Assembly (NCBI RefSeq): GCF_900100435.1
Contig: NZ_FNEX01000011.1
Location: forward strand, 124,001 to 188,000
Direction: 5' to 3'
DNA length: 64,000 nucleotides
Source: Pedobacter sp. ok626
GTDB taxonomy: Bacteria > Bacteroidota > Bacteroidia > Sphingobacteriales > Sphingobacteriaceae
How positions within the stretch are numbered: position 1 is the stretch's first letter; every line of letters begins with the position of its first letter. The translations under genes were made by a program, and so were the position numbers. This document shows, piece after piece, positions 44,565 through 53,869 of this stretch. Under the pieces are notes generated by a model. The model was not told the origin of the DNA. It worked only from the letters and a program-made list of their open reading frames with translations, and searched no databases.

Positions 44565-45107
44565 TTGGCAACAAATACATCTCAGGAATTCGACGCTGTT
44601 ATCGCAGTTTGCAAATCGCTTTTTTTAAAGAAAACAAAAGACTACGGAACCGCGTGGCGAATATTAAGACCGGCTTCTATAACCGATCAGATTTTCATTA
44701 AGGCACAACGTATTCGTACGTTAGAAGAAAAAAAAGTCTCTAAAGTAGGGGAGGACATCACTTCCGAATACATTGGCATCATTAATTATTGTGTGATCGC
44801 CATGATGCAATTGGATTTGGGCGAGCATGATCCATTGGAAATGGAACTGAAAGCCGTTGAGGCCGTTTACGATACAAAAGTAAATGAGACCAAGGAATTG
44901 ATGTTCAACAAGAATCACGATTACGGTGAAGCCTGGAGAGACATGCGCATTAGCTCATTAACGGATTTGATTCTGATGAAAATCCTAAGGGTAAAACAAA
45001 TCGAAGATAATTCAGGACAAACATTAGCGTCGGAAGGCGTAAGTGCCAATTATCAGGATATGTTAAATTATGCTGTTTTTGCATTGATTAAATTGGGCGT
45101 TCAATAA
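44565..45107 (+). CDS. DUF1599 domain protein (internal duplication; TTG start)
   Basis: 180 residues of the DUF1599 family, which has a fold distantly like MazG-type nucleotide pyrophosphatases. Two copies of the same motif are visible: KDYGTAWRILRPASITDQIF near residue 25 and HDYGEAWRDMRISSLTDLIL near residue 119, so the protein is an internal repeat. The start is the TTG at 44565; the nearest upstream in-frame stop is about 30 bases away with no ATG between. Its stop overlaps the start of the BT_3928-type gene (TAATG), so translation is coupled. Confidence 0.85.
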   Translation: MATNTSQEFDAVIAVCKSLFLKKTKDYGTAWRILRPASITDQIFIKAQRIRTLEEKKVSKVGEDITSEYIGIINYCVIAMMQLDLGEHDPLEMELKAVEAVYDTKVNETKELMFNKNHDYGEAWRDMRISSLTDLILMKILRVKQIEDNSGQTLASEGVSANYQDMLNYAVFALIKLGVQ

Positions 45108-46258
45108 TGAAGAAGATTGTATTAAACTTTTCGAGGATCTTTGTTGGTGTTCTTTTTATTTTCTCAGGATTAATTAAAGCCAATGATCCACTTGGGTTTG
45201 GCTATAAATTGCAAGAGTATTTCGATGTATTCCATATGTCCTTTTTGGGTGGGATGGCTACAGGAATTGCCATATTACTTTGCGTATTTGAAATCGTACT
45301 AGGTGCATTGTTGCTGTTTGGCTTTTGGAGTAAGAAAGTAACAAGTGGACTATTAGCGGTAATTGTCTTTTTTACCTTTTTAACCTTTGTGTCTGCTGCC
45401 TTTAAGGTGGTTACCTCTTGTGGCTGTTTCGGGGATGCAATTCCGCTAACTCCATGGCAATCATTCTCTAAAGACCTTGTTCTATTGGTGTTGATCATTT
45501 ATTTATTTATCAATCGTGATCTGATCAAACCTGTTACTACAAACTTGAAAGTACAGCAAGGCTTATTTGTTTTTGTAACATTGGCTTCCACAATATTCGG
45601 CATATTTACTTACAGCACATTGCCTGTTTTAGATTTCTTGCCTTATAAAATAGGTGCAAACCTTCCTCAGTTGATGAAAATCCCTGAAGGAGAGAAAGGT
45701 GATGAGTACGCCATTATGTACAAGATGCACAATAAGAAGACTGGTGAAAAGAAAGTAATGAGCGATAAGGATTACTTGAAAACAGAGATCTGGAAAGACG
45801 AGAATTGGGAAATTGTAGGTGATCCAGACAAGGTTTTAGTGAAAAAAGGCTATGAGCCTAAAATCAAAGACTTGTTGATTACTGACGCTTCAGGTACCGA
45901 TTACACAAAAGAACTGATAGAGAATCCTTATTATAGCCTGGTTATTGTGGCATACAACTTAAACGATACCAATGAGAAAGCCATCGCTGAGCTCAATGCA
46001 TTGGCTTTAAATGCAGCTGAGCAGTTTAACATCAGAACGGTCTTGTTAACATCTAATTCTGCCAGTGATGCAGATGTGTTTAGCAAACGCATGAAGTTAT
46101 TTGCCGAAGTGTTTTATGGCGATGCAGTACCTTTAAAAAGTATGGTTAGATCAAATCCTGGTGTAATGTTACTTAAAAATGGAGTGGTGATTAATAAATG
46201 GCATTACAATACAGTGCCTTCTTTCGATAAGCTTGCCGATATGTATTTTAGTAAATAA
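45107..46258 (+). CDS. BT_3928-type membrane protein (DoxX/MauE-like with thioredoxin-like C-terminus)
   Basis: 383 residues. Four membrane helices in the first 150 residues form a DoxX/MauE-like unit that includes SCGCFGD, and a fifth helix (about 148-165) leads to a C-terminal thioredoxin-like domain (YSLVIVAYNLNDTNEKAI, NPGVMLLKNGVVINKWHY) without a CxxC pair. Such proteins may carry electrons or maintain thiol state in the envelope; the exact task is unknown. It overlaps DUF1599 and is followed 2 bases later by an ABC permease. Confidence 0.87.
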   Translation: MKKIVLNFSRIFVGVLFIFSGLIKANDPLGFGYKLQEYFDVFHMSFLGGMATGIAILLCVFEIVLGALLLFGFWSKKVTSGLLAVIVFFTFLTFVSAAFKVVTSCGCFGDAIPLTPWQSFSKDLVLLVLIIYLFINRDLIKPVTTNLKVQQGLFVFVTLASTIFGIFTYSTLPVLDFLPYKIGANLPQLMKIPEGEKGDEYAIMYKMHNKKTGEKKVMSDKDYLKTEIWKDENWEIVGDPDKVLVKKGYEPKIKDLLITDASGTDYTKELIENPYYSLVIVAYNLNDTNEKAIAELNALALNAAEQFNIRTVLLTSNSASDADVFSKRMKLFAEVFYGDAVPLKSMVRSNPGVMLLKNGVVINKWHYNTVPSFDKLADMYFSK

Positions 46259-46260
46259 CT

Positions 46261-47316
46261 ATGTTTCAATACGCCATCAAAAAAATCTTATATGGATTTG
46301 CCGTAATGGCAGGCGTTATTGTAGTGGTGTTTTTTTTGTTTAACATATTGCCTGGTGATCCCGCAAGAATGACTATGGGGCAGCGGGCAGATGTATCCTC
46401 TATTGAAGCTGTGCGTAAGGAATTTGGATTGGATAAATCTAAGCCTGCACAATTTTTCCTTTACCTGAATGATCTCTCGCCGCTTGGCATTCATGAAAAT
46501 ACAGAGGAAGGTAAAGAGAAATATCATTACGTAAAATTGATTTCATCTGGTGAGGAGGTATTGGCGCTTAAATGGCCATACCTGAGGCGTTCCTATCAAA
46601 CAAAACGTGATGTAACTACTATCTTGTCCGAAACGGTACCCAATACCTTTATATTGGCCCTTACTGCAATGATATTTGCAACACTGATTGGGGTGTTTTT
46701 GGGTGTGCTTTCGGCAGTTCATAAAGATACCTGGATAGATAAGGCTGCAAATTCATTTGCCATTCTAGGTATTTCTGCACCCTCTTTTTTTGCCGGAATT
46801 ATCATAGCCTGGCTGTTTGGCTTTGTATTGAGTGATTATACCGGACTCAATATGTCGGGCAGTTTATATAGCTATGATCCTTTTAAAGGCGAAGTCATGA
46901 CCTGGAAAAACCTATGGTTGCCTATGGTCACTTTAGGATTAAGACCCTTATCTATTATCGTGCAGCTAACCAGAAGTGCCATGCTTGATGTACTGGCACA
47001 AGATTATATCCGTACCGCTAGAGCAAAGGGGCTAAGCCGAAATGTGATTATCTATAAGCACGCACTAAAAAATGCATTAAACCCCGTGATTACCGCGATA
47101 TCGGGTTGGTTTGCATCTTTATTGGCAGGATCTTTCTTTGTAGAGTATATATTTGGATATAATGGACTCGGCCGTGCAACGGTAAATGCACTGGAAATGT
47201 CTGATTTTCCAGTTGTAATGGGCTCGATTCTTTTTATTGCATTCGTATTTGTAATAATTAATATCTTGGTAGATGTATTATATGCCTTTGTAGATCCAAG
47301 GGTGAAATTAGCATAA
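46261..47316 (+). CDS. DppB/OppB-type ABC transporter permease (orphan)
   Basis: 351 residues with the BPD_transp_1 fold: six membrane helices, the family opening FNILPGDPAR, an extracytoplasmic insertion at about 45-115, and the EAA loop ARAKGLSRNVIIYKHALKNALNPVI. It would form half of a peptide or nickel importer channel. The second permease, ATPases and binding protein are not in this window; in many Bacteroidota the peptide-transport subunits are scattered. It lies between the BT_3928-type gene (2-base gap) and aroK (no gap). Confidence 0.92.
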   Translation: MFQYAIKKILYGFAVMAGVIVVVFFLFNILPGDPARMTMGQRADVSSIEAVRKEFGLDKSKPAQFFLYLNDLSPLGIHENTEEGKEKYHYVKLISSGEEVLALKWPYLRRSYQTKRDVTTILSETVPNTFILALTAMIFATLIGVFLGVLSAVHKDTWIDKAANSFAILGISAPSFFAGIIIAWLFGFVLSDYTGLNMSGSLYSYDPFKGEVMTWKNLWLPMVTLGLRPLSIIVQLTRSAMLDVLAQDYIRTARAKGLSRNVIIYKHALKNALNPVITAISGWFASLLAGSFFVEYIFGYNGLGRATVNALEMSDFPVVMGSILFIAFVFVIINILVDVLYAFVDPRVKLA

Positions 47317-47826
47317 ATGATGAAGATTTTTTTAATAGGTTTTATGGGCTGCGGAAAAAGCACAATGGGGAAAAAGCTAGCCGTAAAACTGGGATACGAG
47401 TTTATTGACCTTGATCATCAGATCGAGAAAAGTCTGGGAACAACAATAGCTACCTACTTTTCAACACATGGCGAAGAAGCTTTCAGAAAACTGGAAAGCG
47501 AAACCTTAAAGAACTTTGATTATCCTGCAAATGTAGTTGTGGCAACAGGCGGCGGCGCACCATGTTTTTATGATAATATGGAATGGATGAATACAAATGG
47601 TCTGTCCATATATATTGAAATGCCCGCTGCGGCATTGGCCAAACGTCTGGAAGGTGGAAAAGAAAAAAGACCCCTGTTGAGGGATCTTAATGAAGTACAA
47701 ATGATCGAATTTATCGAAAGTAAACTCATTGAGCGGGATGTATTTTACAAACGCGCCCTTGTAACGGTAAATGGAATTAGCCTCACTGCCGATGCGATGA
47801 GGGCTATGATATTAAGCAGACAATAA
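47317..47826 (+). CDS. aroK: Shikimate kinase
   Basis: 169 residues with P-loop GFMGCGKST (residues 8-16), shikimate-binding DLDHQIEKSLGTTIATYFSTHGE, FRKLES, the GGGAP motif and LID-region RPLLRD. It phosphorylates shikimate in chorismate synthesis. It begins right after the permease stop, as the last gene of a tightly packed four-gene run, and is convergent with a DoxX gene. No other aromatic-pathway gene is close. Confidence 0.96.
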   Translation: MMKIFLIGFMGCGKSTMGKKLAVKLGYEFIDLDHQIEKSLGTTIATYFSTHGEEAFRKLESETLKNFDYPANVVVATGGGAPCFYDNMEWMNTNGLSIYIEMPAAALAKRLEGGKEKRPLLRDLNEVQMIEFIESKLIERDVFYKRALVTVNGISLTADAMRAMILSRQ

Positions 47827-47842
47827 TTAATTGCCTAGCTAT

Positions 47843-48301
47843 TTAATTTCTGAAAATGTCAGGTCTCTTCTTCATGGCCTGATCTACGGAGTACGGTCCT
47901 GAACCCACAATCCAAAACAACACCAGTAACAGCAATACAATGATGGATAACCATAACTCATTGTTAAGTGCTGAAAATCCGCGAGACAGGTTGACAAAGA
48001 ATACCGCACATAGCAATATTGGAATTTGAATCACCGCCGCAAAGCGGGTCAGCAATCCAAGGGTAATAAAAAGCCCACCTACAAGATGCACAAAGCCAAC
48101 AATATGCAGTCCTAAGCTCGACATGAAGCCAGAGAAACCATAAGTGTCGTTTTGCAAAATCATATCTTGAAGTGCAGCCGTATTGCTAACTATCGCAATA
48201 CCTTTACTAAAGATGAGCAGGCCTAATACAATTCGGATAACATCCAGCCATTTGGCATGATGGACATCGCCCCAGTGCTCAATTTTTTGAATAACTGTCA
48301 T
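47843..48301 (-). CDS. DoxX family membrane protein
   Basis: 152 residues, four membrane helices, with the DoxX-like helix 1 WLDVIRIVLGLLIFSKGIAI and the GLHIVGFVHLVGGLFITLGLLTRFAA block. Possible roles include membrane redox partner or quinone interaction, but the family is poorly understood. It is a single gene between convergent aroK and co-directional truA, with 89 empty bases before truA. Confidence 0.9.
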   Translation of the reverse strand: MTVIQKIEHWGDVHHAKWLDVIRIVLGLLIFSKGIAIVSNTAALQDMILQNDTYGFSGFMSSLGLHIVGFVHLVGGLFITLGLLTRFAAVIQIPILLCAVFFVNLSRGFSALNNELWLSIIVLLLLVLFWIVGSGPYSVDQAMKKRPDIFRN

Positions 48302-48390
48302 ACAGAACGCCTTCTTTTTAATGAAGTCCTCTATTAAAGTTAACGAAATTTAAGGAGAGAAACAATAGTAAAATATTAACAACAAGAGGT

Positions 48391-49200
48391 TTATAAACGT
48401 TCCCAGGTTAGGTCGGCCTGCATTTGTAGAACAGACGAAAACTGCTGTCTCGGTGGCAGATTCAAATAAGGATAAGTCACTTTAGATAAATAAAGCCCCT
48501 CGGGATGTGCAGGAGTGATCAAGTCTGGTGTTTTATTATTGATCAGGTAACTTTCAAACTCTTCTACGCTCAATACGCCTTTGCCAATTTTTAACAATTG
48601 TCCCATGATGATTCTGATCATTTTACTTAGAAAACGATTGGAGGAAATCTGGAAACGAAGGTGATCGCCATTCTCGTCAACAGATAGACTGGCAGACCTG
48701 ACGTAGCAAAGGGTATGTTCGTACTTATCCGGACTGGTGCAAAAGGCTCGGTAGTCTTTATAATTTGGCAGTATGGCTGCTGCCTGCTTCATCTTGTCAA
48801 AATCCAGCTTATCTACTAAATAAAACGAACTCAGGCCATTCAAAAAAGGATTCTTATAAGTATGAATGAAATAGTCGTAGGATCGCTGTACCGCATCAAA
48901 ACGGGCATGTTGCTGGCCATCCATTGGGATAATGTCAAAAATAGCGATGTTGCCCGGCAACACCTTATTCATCCTGAATATCAGGTCGAAATCCCAGGGC
49001 TGTTCCACATCCATATGAAAGAAAAACTGACTGGCATGTACACGTGCATCTGTACGGCCACAGCCATTAATAAATATAGGCGTTTTTAATACCTGGTTAA
49101 GCGCTTGCTCTATAACACCCTGTACATTCATTACCCCCGGCTGTTTTTGCCAGCCATTGTACTTTAATCCGTTATAGCCTATGTGAACAAAATATCTCAA
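48391..49200 (-). CDS. truA: tRNA pseudouridine synthase A
   Basis: 269 residues with the catalytic D51 in CGRTDARVHA, plus RSYDYFIHTYKNPF and RFLSKMIRIIMGQLLKIGKG. It isomerises uridines 38-40 of tRNA anticodon arms. The C-terminal tail of about 20 residues is extra relative to the E. coli enzyme. It follows the GH20 gene by 16 bases on the same strand. Confidence 0.97.
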   Translation of the reverse strand: MRYFVHIGYNGLKYNGWQKQPGVMNVQGVIEQALNQVLKTPIFINGCGRTDARVHASQFFFHMDVEQPWDFDLIFRMNKVLPGNIAIFDIIPMDGQQHARFDAVQRSYDYFIHTYKNPFLNGLSSFYLVDKLDFDKMKQAAAILPNYKDYRAFCTSPDKYEHTLCYVRSASLSVDENGDHLRFQISSNRFLSKMIRIIMGQLLKIGKGVLSVEEFESYLINNKTPDLITPAHPEGLYLSKVTYPYLNLPPRQQFSSVLQMQADLTWERL

Positions 49201-49216
49201 TCTCTTTCTTTTAATA

Positions 49217-51181
49217 TTATTTCTTTCCTGCGCGTTTATTCAGTTCTTCAATTGGCATGTTCATCATTCTGCCAATAGGCGTTTTGCCCCGGTAAGTAAT
49301 TACCTTTAGCATCGTTGCATCCTTCGGCGGTGTTAGTTTCTCGGTATACTTCGGATAAAACCGGTCGGGGAAGGAATTGTCAAAACTGTAGTAAATTTCT
49401 AATCCTGGCACCTCTGTACTCAATTCTATCTGTAGCTGCCTGTCAGCTGATCTGCTTACTTTAAAAATAGGATCATATACACTTGGCGCATATTTAGTCT
49501 CCGCCATGTCTAATCGTTTAAAATGCTGCTCTACTCTGCCAAAAAAGTTTAGCCAGTTTTTCTTGGCGGCTGGCGACCAAACCGATTCTGCAATAGCCAT
49601 TCCCCTTGGCCAGGTCATGTATTCGGCCTGACGGATGTTGTATACCTGCTCTGCCCATAAATTGGCCTGGCCCCCTTTAATGTATTTAGGATCAACATCT
49701 GTCGGCACAGGCTCAAATTCGTAAGACTTGCTTAAACGGAGTGAAGCATATACCCTTGGTTCTGTTATTGCATCTGCCTGCATATAATCCAGATAAGCAT
49801 AAGTGCTAGGACTCATTACTACCTCATGTTGCTTTTTAGCAGCCTCAATACCATATTTCATTCCCCTCCAACTCATTACCGCAGCACTTGGTGATAAGTC
49901 GCCATCCAGGATTTCATCCCAACCTATAAATTTCTTTCCTTTGGATTCCACGATCTTCTGTACACGCTTTTCAAAATAGCCCTGAACCTGGTGCATATCT
50001 TTTAATCCCTCTTTTTGCATTAAGGCTTTAATAGCATCATTTTTCTCCCAGAAATTGAAAGGAGCCTCATCACCCCCCATGTGGATGTATTCGAAAGGGA
50101 AAAGTGCAGCTACTTGTGTAATAACCGTATCTAGAAAAGTATATACTTTTTCATTAGCAGGACAAAGCGTATTGTCGACTAAAGCAGTAGGAGGGGCACC
50201 TCTAGACCAATCCATTATACGTTCACCAGAACGTACTTTGTAGTTCTCAGCACCCGGGGTGCAAGACAACTCAGGATAAGAAACAATTGCAGCCAAACTA
50301 TGACCCGGGACATCAATTTCAGGTAGGATATTTACAAACCTTTCCTTTGCATACTGTACCAGTTCTTTAATGTCTTCCTGTGTATAAAAACCGCCATAAT
50401 TACGTGGTTCATCAGCAGTAGGAGGGATGAAATTCCCAAACTCACCTACTTTTTTCACACTCCATGCACCCACCTCTGTTAACTTAGGTAAGCCTTTTAT
50501 TTCTATTCTCCAGCCCTCATCATCTGTAAGGTGTAAATGAAGGATGTTGTATTTATAGCGCACCATCGCATTGATGTATTGTTTCACTTCATCCTTTGTA
50601 AAAAAATGACGGGCAACATCAAACATTAAGCCTCTCCAACCTAAGCGTGGGTAATCTGTAATTTCGACACAAGGCGCTTTCCAGTCTATTCCTTCCACAA
50701 GTTCCTTACTTTCAATAGCAGCAGGGAACAGCTGCAGCAAACTTTGTACGCCATAAAATAAACCAGCAGCATAGTTTGCCTTTATAGTAATGTGTTTTGG
50801 TGTTACAGATAGTTGATAACCTTCAGTGCCAAGTATTGGATCTGCTTTATCATTTAGAGATAGTTTGATGTTCGCAATTGCCGATTTGCTACTCATTGTT
50901 GATACAAAGCTGCCGGTAGGTACCGATAACCGTTCCTGTAGAAAAACAAGCAGCTGATGGGTTTCCGGTATAGCGGGACATTGTATGGTTACGTTGGCAG
51001 GTAAAGTAAAATGTCCTTCATGCTTAGCAACACTTACTGGCTCGGGTATTATGGAAATATCTTGAGGCAAATTAACAGGATCTGATATTTCTAATGGTAT
51101 GGTGGTTTGTGCGACAGAAGTTTGACCGATGGCCGAATAACTGAATAAGAAAAAACACAAAAGGGAGAAGATATTCTTCAT
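49217..51181 (-). CDS. Beta-N-acetylhexosaminidase, GH20
   Basis: 654 residues with a signal peptide (near SAIGQ), a GH20b N-terminal domain (about 30-175), and a GH20 TIM barrel about 178-520 with the catalytic pair D371-E372 in IHMGGDEAPFNFWE. C-terminally a chitobiase-like beta domain follows (about 560-640, LEIYYSFDNSFPDRF). It removes terminal GlcNAc or GalNAc from glycans in the periplasm or on the surface, by substrate assistance. It lies between truA and a PBP4-type peptidase on the same strand; both hydrolases could act on wall material, but that is inference. Confidence 0.95.
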   Translation of the reverse strand: MKNIFSLLCFFLFSYSAIGQTSVAQTTIPLEISDPVNLPQDISIIPEPVSVAKHEGHFTLPANVTIQCPAIPETHQLLVFLQERLSVPTGSFVSTMSSKSAIANIKLSLNDKADPILGTEGYQLSVTPKHITIKANYAAGLFYGVQSLLQLFPAAIESKELVEGIDWKAPCVEITDYPRLGWRGLMFDVARHFFTKDEVKQYINAMVRYKYNILHLHLTDDEGWRIEIKGLPKLTEVGAWSVKKVGEFGNFIPPTADEPRNYGGFYTQEDIKELVQYAKERFVNILPEIDVPGHSLAAIVSYPELSCTPGAENYKVRSGERIMDWSRGAPPTALVDNTLCPANEKVYTFLDTVITQVAALFPFEYIHMGGDEAPFNFWEKNDAIKALMQKEGLKDMHQVQGYFEKRVQKIVESKGKKFIGWDEILDGDLSPSAAVMSWRGMKYGIEAAKKQHEVVMSPSTYAYLDYMQADAITEPRVYASLRLSKSYEFEPVPTDVDPKYIKGGQANLWAEQVYNIRQAEYMTWPRGMAIAESVWSPAAKKNWLNFFGRVEQHFKRLDMAETKYAPSVYDPIFKVSRSADRQLQIELSTEVPGLEIYYSFDNSFPDRFYPKYTEKLTPPKDATMLKVITYRGKTPIGRMMNMPIEELNKRAGKK

Positions 51182-51232
51182 TAAATGAATTTTAGCGGAT
51201 TATAAATTCTGGAAACGGATGCAATTTACCAA

Positions 51233-52645
51233 TTACTTTAATGCATCCAATACCGTAAATAGTTTCTTGTTGATGCCTGAGCCTGAATAATTGTTGATAT
51301 TGATAACGATGATGTACTTATTTCCGGCAGCACTGGTATGGTAACCAGCAAAGGCTGATACATTGTTTATAGTGCCACTTTTTATTTTCATGCCATTGTA
51401 TTCTGGGAAGGCTTTGTAATAGTCACCAAACCAGGTTTCTTTCTGCGCTTGAAACAAAACATTAGCTACGGCCATTGTCGTAACACGATTTGCCGGCGAT
51501 AGACCACTTCCATCTATAATGTTTAAAGCATTTTTATCTATGCCTTTATCAGCCCAAAATTTAATTTCCGCTATTGCACCATCGTTCGTTGTCGCCTCTT
51601 TACCAGATTTCATGGCGACTGCCTTCAATAAGGTCTCACCATATAGATTAATGCTTTTTTTTAAAAACCAGTAAGTGATCTCTGATAACGTCGGCGAAGT
51701 TAATGTGCTGATTTTTTGTGTGATCTCCGGAATAGGCTGATCGTTTAAAGCCATGATGCGCGTTGTAGTAGCCGATTGCGTTACACTAATCCCCGATAGC
51801 TTTAAACTATCTTGCAAACGGTATGCGCAATCAAAAGCGGGATCGGGTAGGGCAGCCGAAATGCTTGATTTGCCAATTCCTAATCCCCATGTGCCTCTTA
51901 CGTAAGCAACAGAACCATAAGGAGGTAAGAAGACATAGGCTTGGTCTCCAGTACCCGGAGCCCCAGTTTTGACCTCGTTGACAATTTTTAAATATGGGAT
52001 TTCTGGGACTGTTTTTAATAATTTCGCAGCATCATTTAGGTTCGCCCCTGTTTTTAAATAGAGGTCAAACTGATTCTCACGCCAAGACAATCCAGAGGTG
52101 CCTGCCCCATAATAATTCCCCATGTCTTGCCAAGTCCAGCCTTCGGGAGTAGTTTGCGTGCCGAATATGCGGTCATCGCCAATAATAGTCCCTTCAATCT
52201 TTTTTATGCCTGCTTTTTTGATTGCTGTAACCCATTCTGTGAGAACTACCTTTTCCTTATTCTGGTATCTATCCGAACCCAAAGTAGGGTCGCCACTTCC
52301 AATAATGACCAAGTCTCCTTTTAAAACCCCATCCTCAGTAATATTTCCGGTGTAAGCTAAAGTCGTCTGAAATTGAAAATCTTTACCAAGTACACTAAAT
52401 GCTGTGGCAGCAGTAATAACTTTTAAGGTAGAGGCTGTTGCCAAACCTGTCTGCTCGTTACGAGTAAACAGCGGCTTTCCGGTATTGGCATCCAAAACAC
52501 AAAGCGAAGAAATGGCATATTTGGTTTGAGGATCTGCCAGAAAAGAGTTGTAAGCTTTTTCCAGTTTCTGTATAGGGCTTTGTGCAAAAGAGAAACTACT
52601 GATGAAGAGTAGAAATAAAAAAGGTAATCCTGATCTTTTAGACAT
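51233..52645 (-). CDS. dacB: D-alanyl-D-alanine carboxypeptidase/endopeptidase, PBP4 (S13) family
   Basis: 470 residues with a signal peptide (SFAQS). Serine-protease/penicillin-binding motifs: S72-x-x-K75 in LATASTLKVIT, the DGSGLSPANRV block, and KSG in MKIKSGTIN. The long insertion between the first two motifs is typical of S13. It trims D-Ala and cuts peptide cross-links in peptidoglycan in the periplasm. The neighbouring asd makes the diaminopimelate precursor, but a terminator separates them. Confidence 0.95.
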   Translation of the reverse strand: MSKRSGLPFLFLLFISSFSFAQSPIQKLEKAYNSFLADPQTKYAISSLCVLDANTGKPLFTRNEQTGLATASTLKVITAATAFSVLGKDFQFQTTLAYTGNITEDGVLKGDLVIIGSGDPTLGSDRYQNKEKVVLTEWVTAIKKAGIKKIEGTIIGDDRIFGTQTTPEGWTWQDMGNYYGAGTSGLSWRENQFDLYLKTGANLNDAAKLLKTVPEIPYLKIVNEVKTGAPGTGDQAYVFLPPYGSVAYVRGTWGLGIGKSSISAALPDPAFDCAYRLQDSLKLSGISVTQSATTTRIMALNDQPIPEITQKISTLTSPTLSEITYWFLKKSINLYGETLLKAVAMKSGKEATTNDGAIAEIKFWADKGIDKNALNIIDGSGLSPANRVTTMAVANVLFQAQKETWFGDYYKAFPEYNGMKIKSGTINNVSAFAGYHTSAAGNKYIIVININNYSGSGINKKLFTVLDALK

Positions 52646-52652
52646 ATGCTTT

Positions 52653-52703
52653 AAAAAAAAAAGTGATGTATGTATAACTGGTAAAAGCTATTCATACATC
52701 ACT
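52653..52703 (-). terminator. Terminator of asd
   Basis: On the minus strand an 11-bp stem (AGTGATGTATG with CATACATCACT) around a 20-base loop, followed by about ten T. It lies between the asd stop and the dacB start. Confidence 0.75.
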
Positions 52704-52725
52704 CTAACGTTTATAATTTATAAAA

Positions 52726-53718
52726 TTATACGAGTTGGTTCTTTACAAGGTATTCAGCAATCTGAACAGCATTTGTTGCTGCACCTTTACGTAGGTTGTC
52801 AGCTACAATCCACATGTTCAATGTGTTTGGTAAAGATTCATCACGTCTGATTCTTCCCACAAATACCTCATCTTTCTCATGCGCATCTTTAGGCATCGGA
52901 TATTTAAGGTTTGCAGGATCATCAACTAAAATGATACCTTCAGTATTTGCCAATAGGTTCTTTACTTCAGTTACATCAAAGTCGTTCTCAAATTCAACGT
53001 TTACCGACTCAGAGTGACCTCCCATTACCGGAATACGTACTGTTGTAGCCGTAACTTTAATGCTGTTGTCGCCCATAATTTTTTGGGTTTCCAAAATCAT
53101 TTTCATCTCTTCTTTGGTGTATCCATTGTCCTGGAAAACATCAATCTGAGGGATCACGTTTAAATCGATAGGATAAGCATAGGCCATTGGACCGTCAGTT
53201 ATTCCTTTACGCTCGTTCATCAATTGCTCAACAGCTTTCACACCAGTTCCGGTTACGGACTGATAAGTTGAAACAACAACGCGTTTGATCTTATATTTAT
53301 CATGAAGTGGTTTTAAAGCCACCACCATTTGAATAGTTGAACAGTTTGGGTTTGCAATGATTTTATCATCAGCTGATAATTCACTTGCATTTACTTCAGG
53401 AACAACCAGCTTTTTCGACGGATCCATGCGCCATGCAGATGAATTGTCGATTACTGTAGTACCAACTTCAGCAAAACGAGGGGCCTCAGCTAATGAAGTG
53501 CTGCCACCTGCAGAAAACAACGCAATATCAGGTCTCATCGAAATCGCAGTCTCCATGTTTACAACAGCGTACTTCTTACCCTTAAATGTGATTTCCTTAC
53601 CAACACTCTTCTCAGAGGCTACAGGGATCAATTCGGTTAACGGGAAGTTACGCTCTTCTAATACTTTTAACATTACGGTGCCTACCAGACCGGTGGCTCC
53701 AACTACTGCAATTTTCAT
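52726..53718 (-). CDS. asd: Aspartate-semialdehyde dehydrogenase
   Basis: 330 residues: NADP motif GATGLVGTVMLKVL at the N-terminus, catalytic C126 in NPNCSTIQM, and the substrate/catalytic His in MGGHSESVNVEF. It reduces aspartyl phosphate to the semialdehyde for lysine/DAP, threonine and methionine synthesis. Single gene, closed by a strong terminator. Confidence 0.97.
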   Translation of the reverse strand: MKIAVVGATGLVGTVMLKVLEERNFPLTELIPVASEKSVGKEITFKGKKYAVVNMETAISMRPDIALFSAGGSTSLAEAPRFAEVGTTVIDNSSAWRMDPSKKLVVPEVNASELSADDKIIANPNCSTIQMVVALKPLHDKYKIKRVVVSTYQSVTGTGVKAVEQLMNERKGITDGPMAYAYPIDLNVIPQIDVFQDNGYTKEEMKMILETQKIMGDNSIKVTATTVRIPVMGGHSESVNVEFENDFDVTEVKNLLANTEGIILVDDPANLKYPMPKDAHEKDEVFVGRIRRDESLPNTLNMWIVADNLRKGAATNAVQIAEYLVKNQLV

Positions 53719-53813
53719 CTTTTAATTTGTTGTTTTACTTGTTTTTAATTATTTAATCAATTGTATTTATGGTGAAATAATAAGTTTCCAAATATGGGTA
53801 TTTTTTCAATCAT

Positions 53814-53847
53814 AAAAAAGGGGAGTGGCTTTTGACAACCACTCCCC
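53814..53847 (-). terminator. Terminator ending the sugar-oxidation operon
   Basis: A 9-bp GC-rich stem (GGGGAGTGG with complement) and a 10-base loop; the minus strand continues into six T. It sits 22 bases after the last isomerase stop and marks the downstream end of the 10-kb operon. Confidence 0.85.
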
Positions 53848-53869
53848 AATATCTTGTTAAGAATATCTC

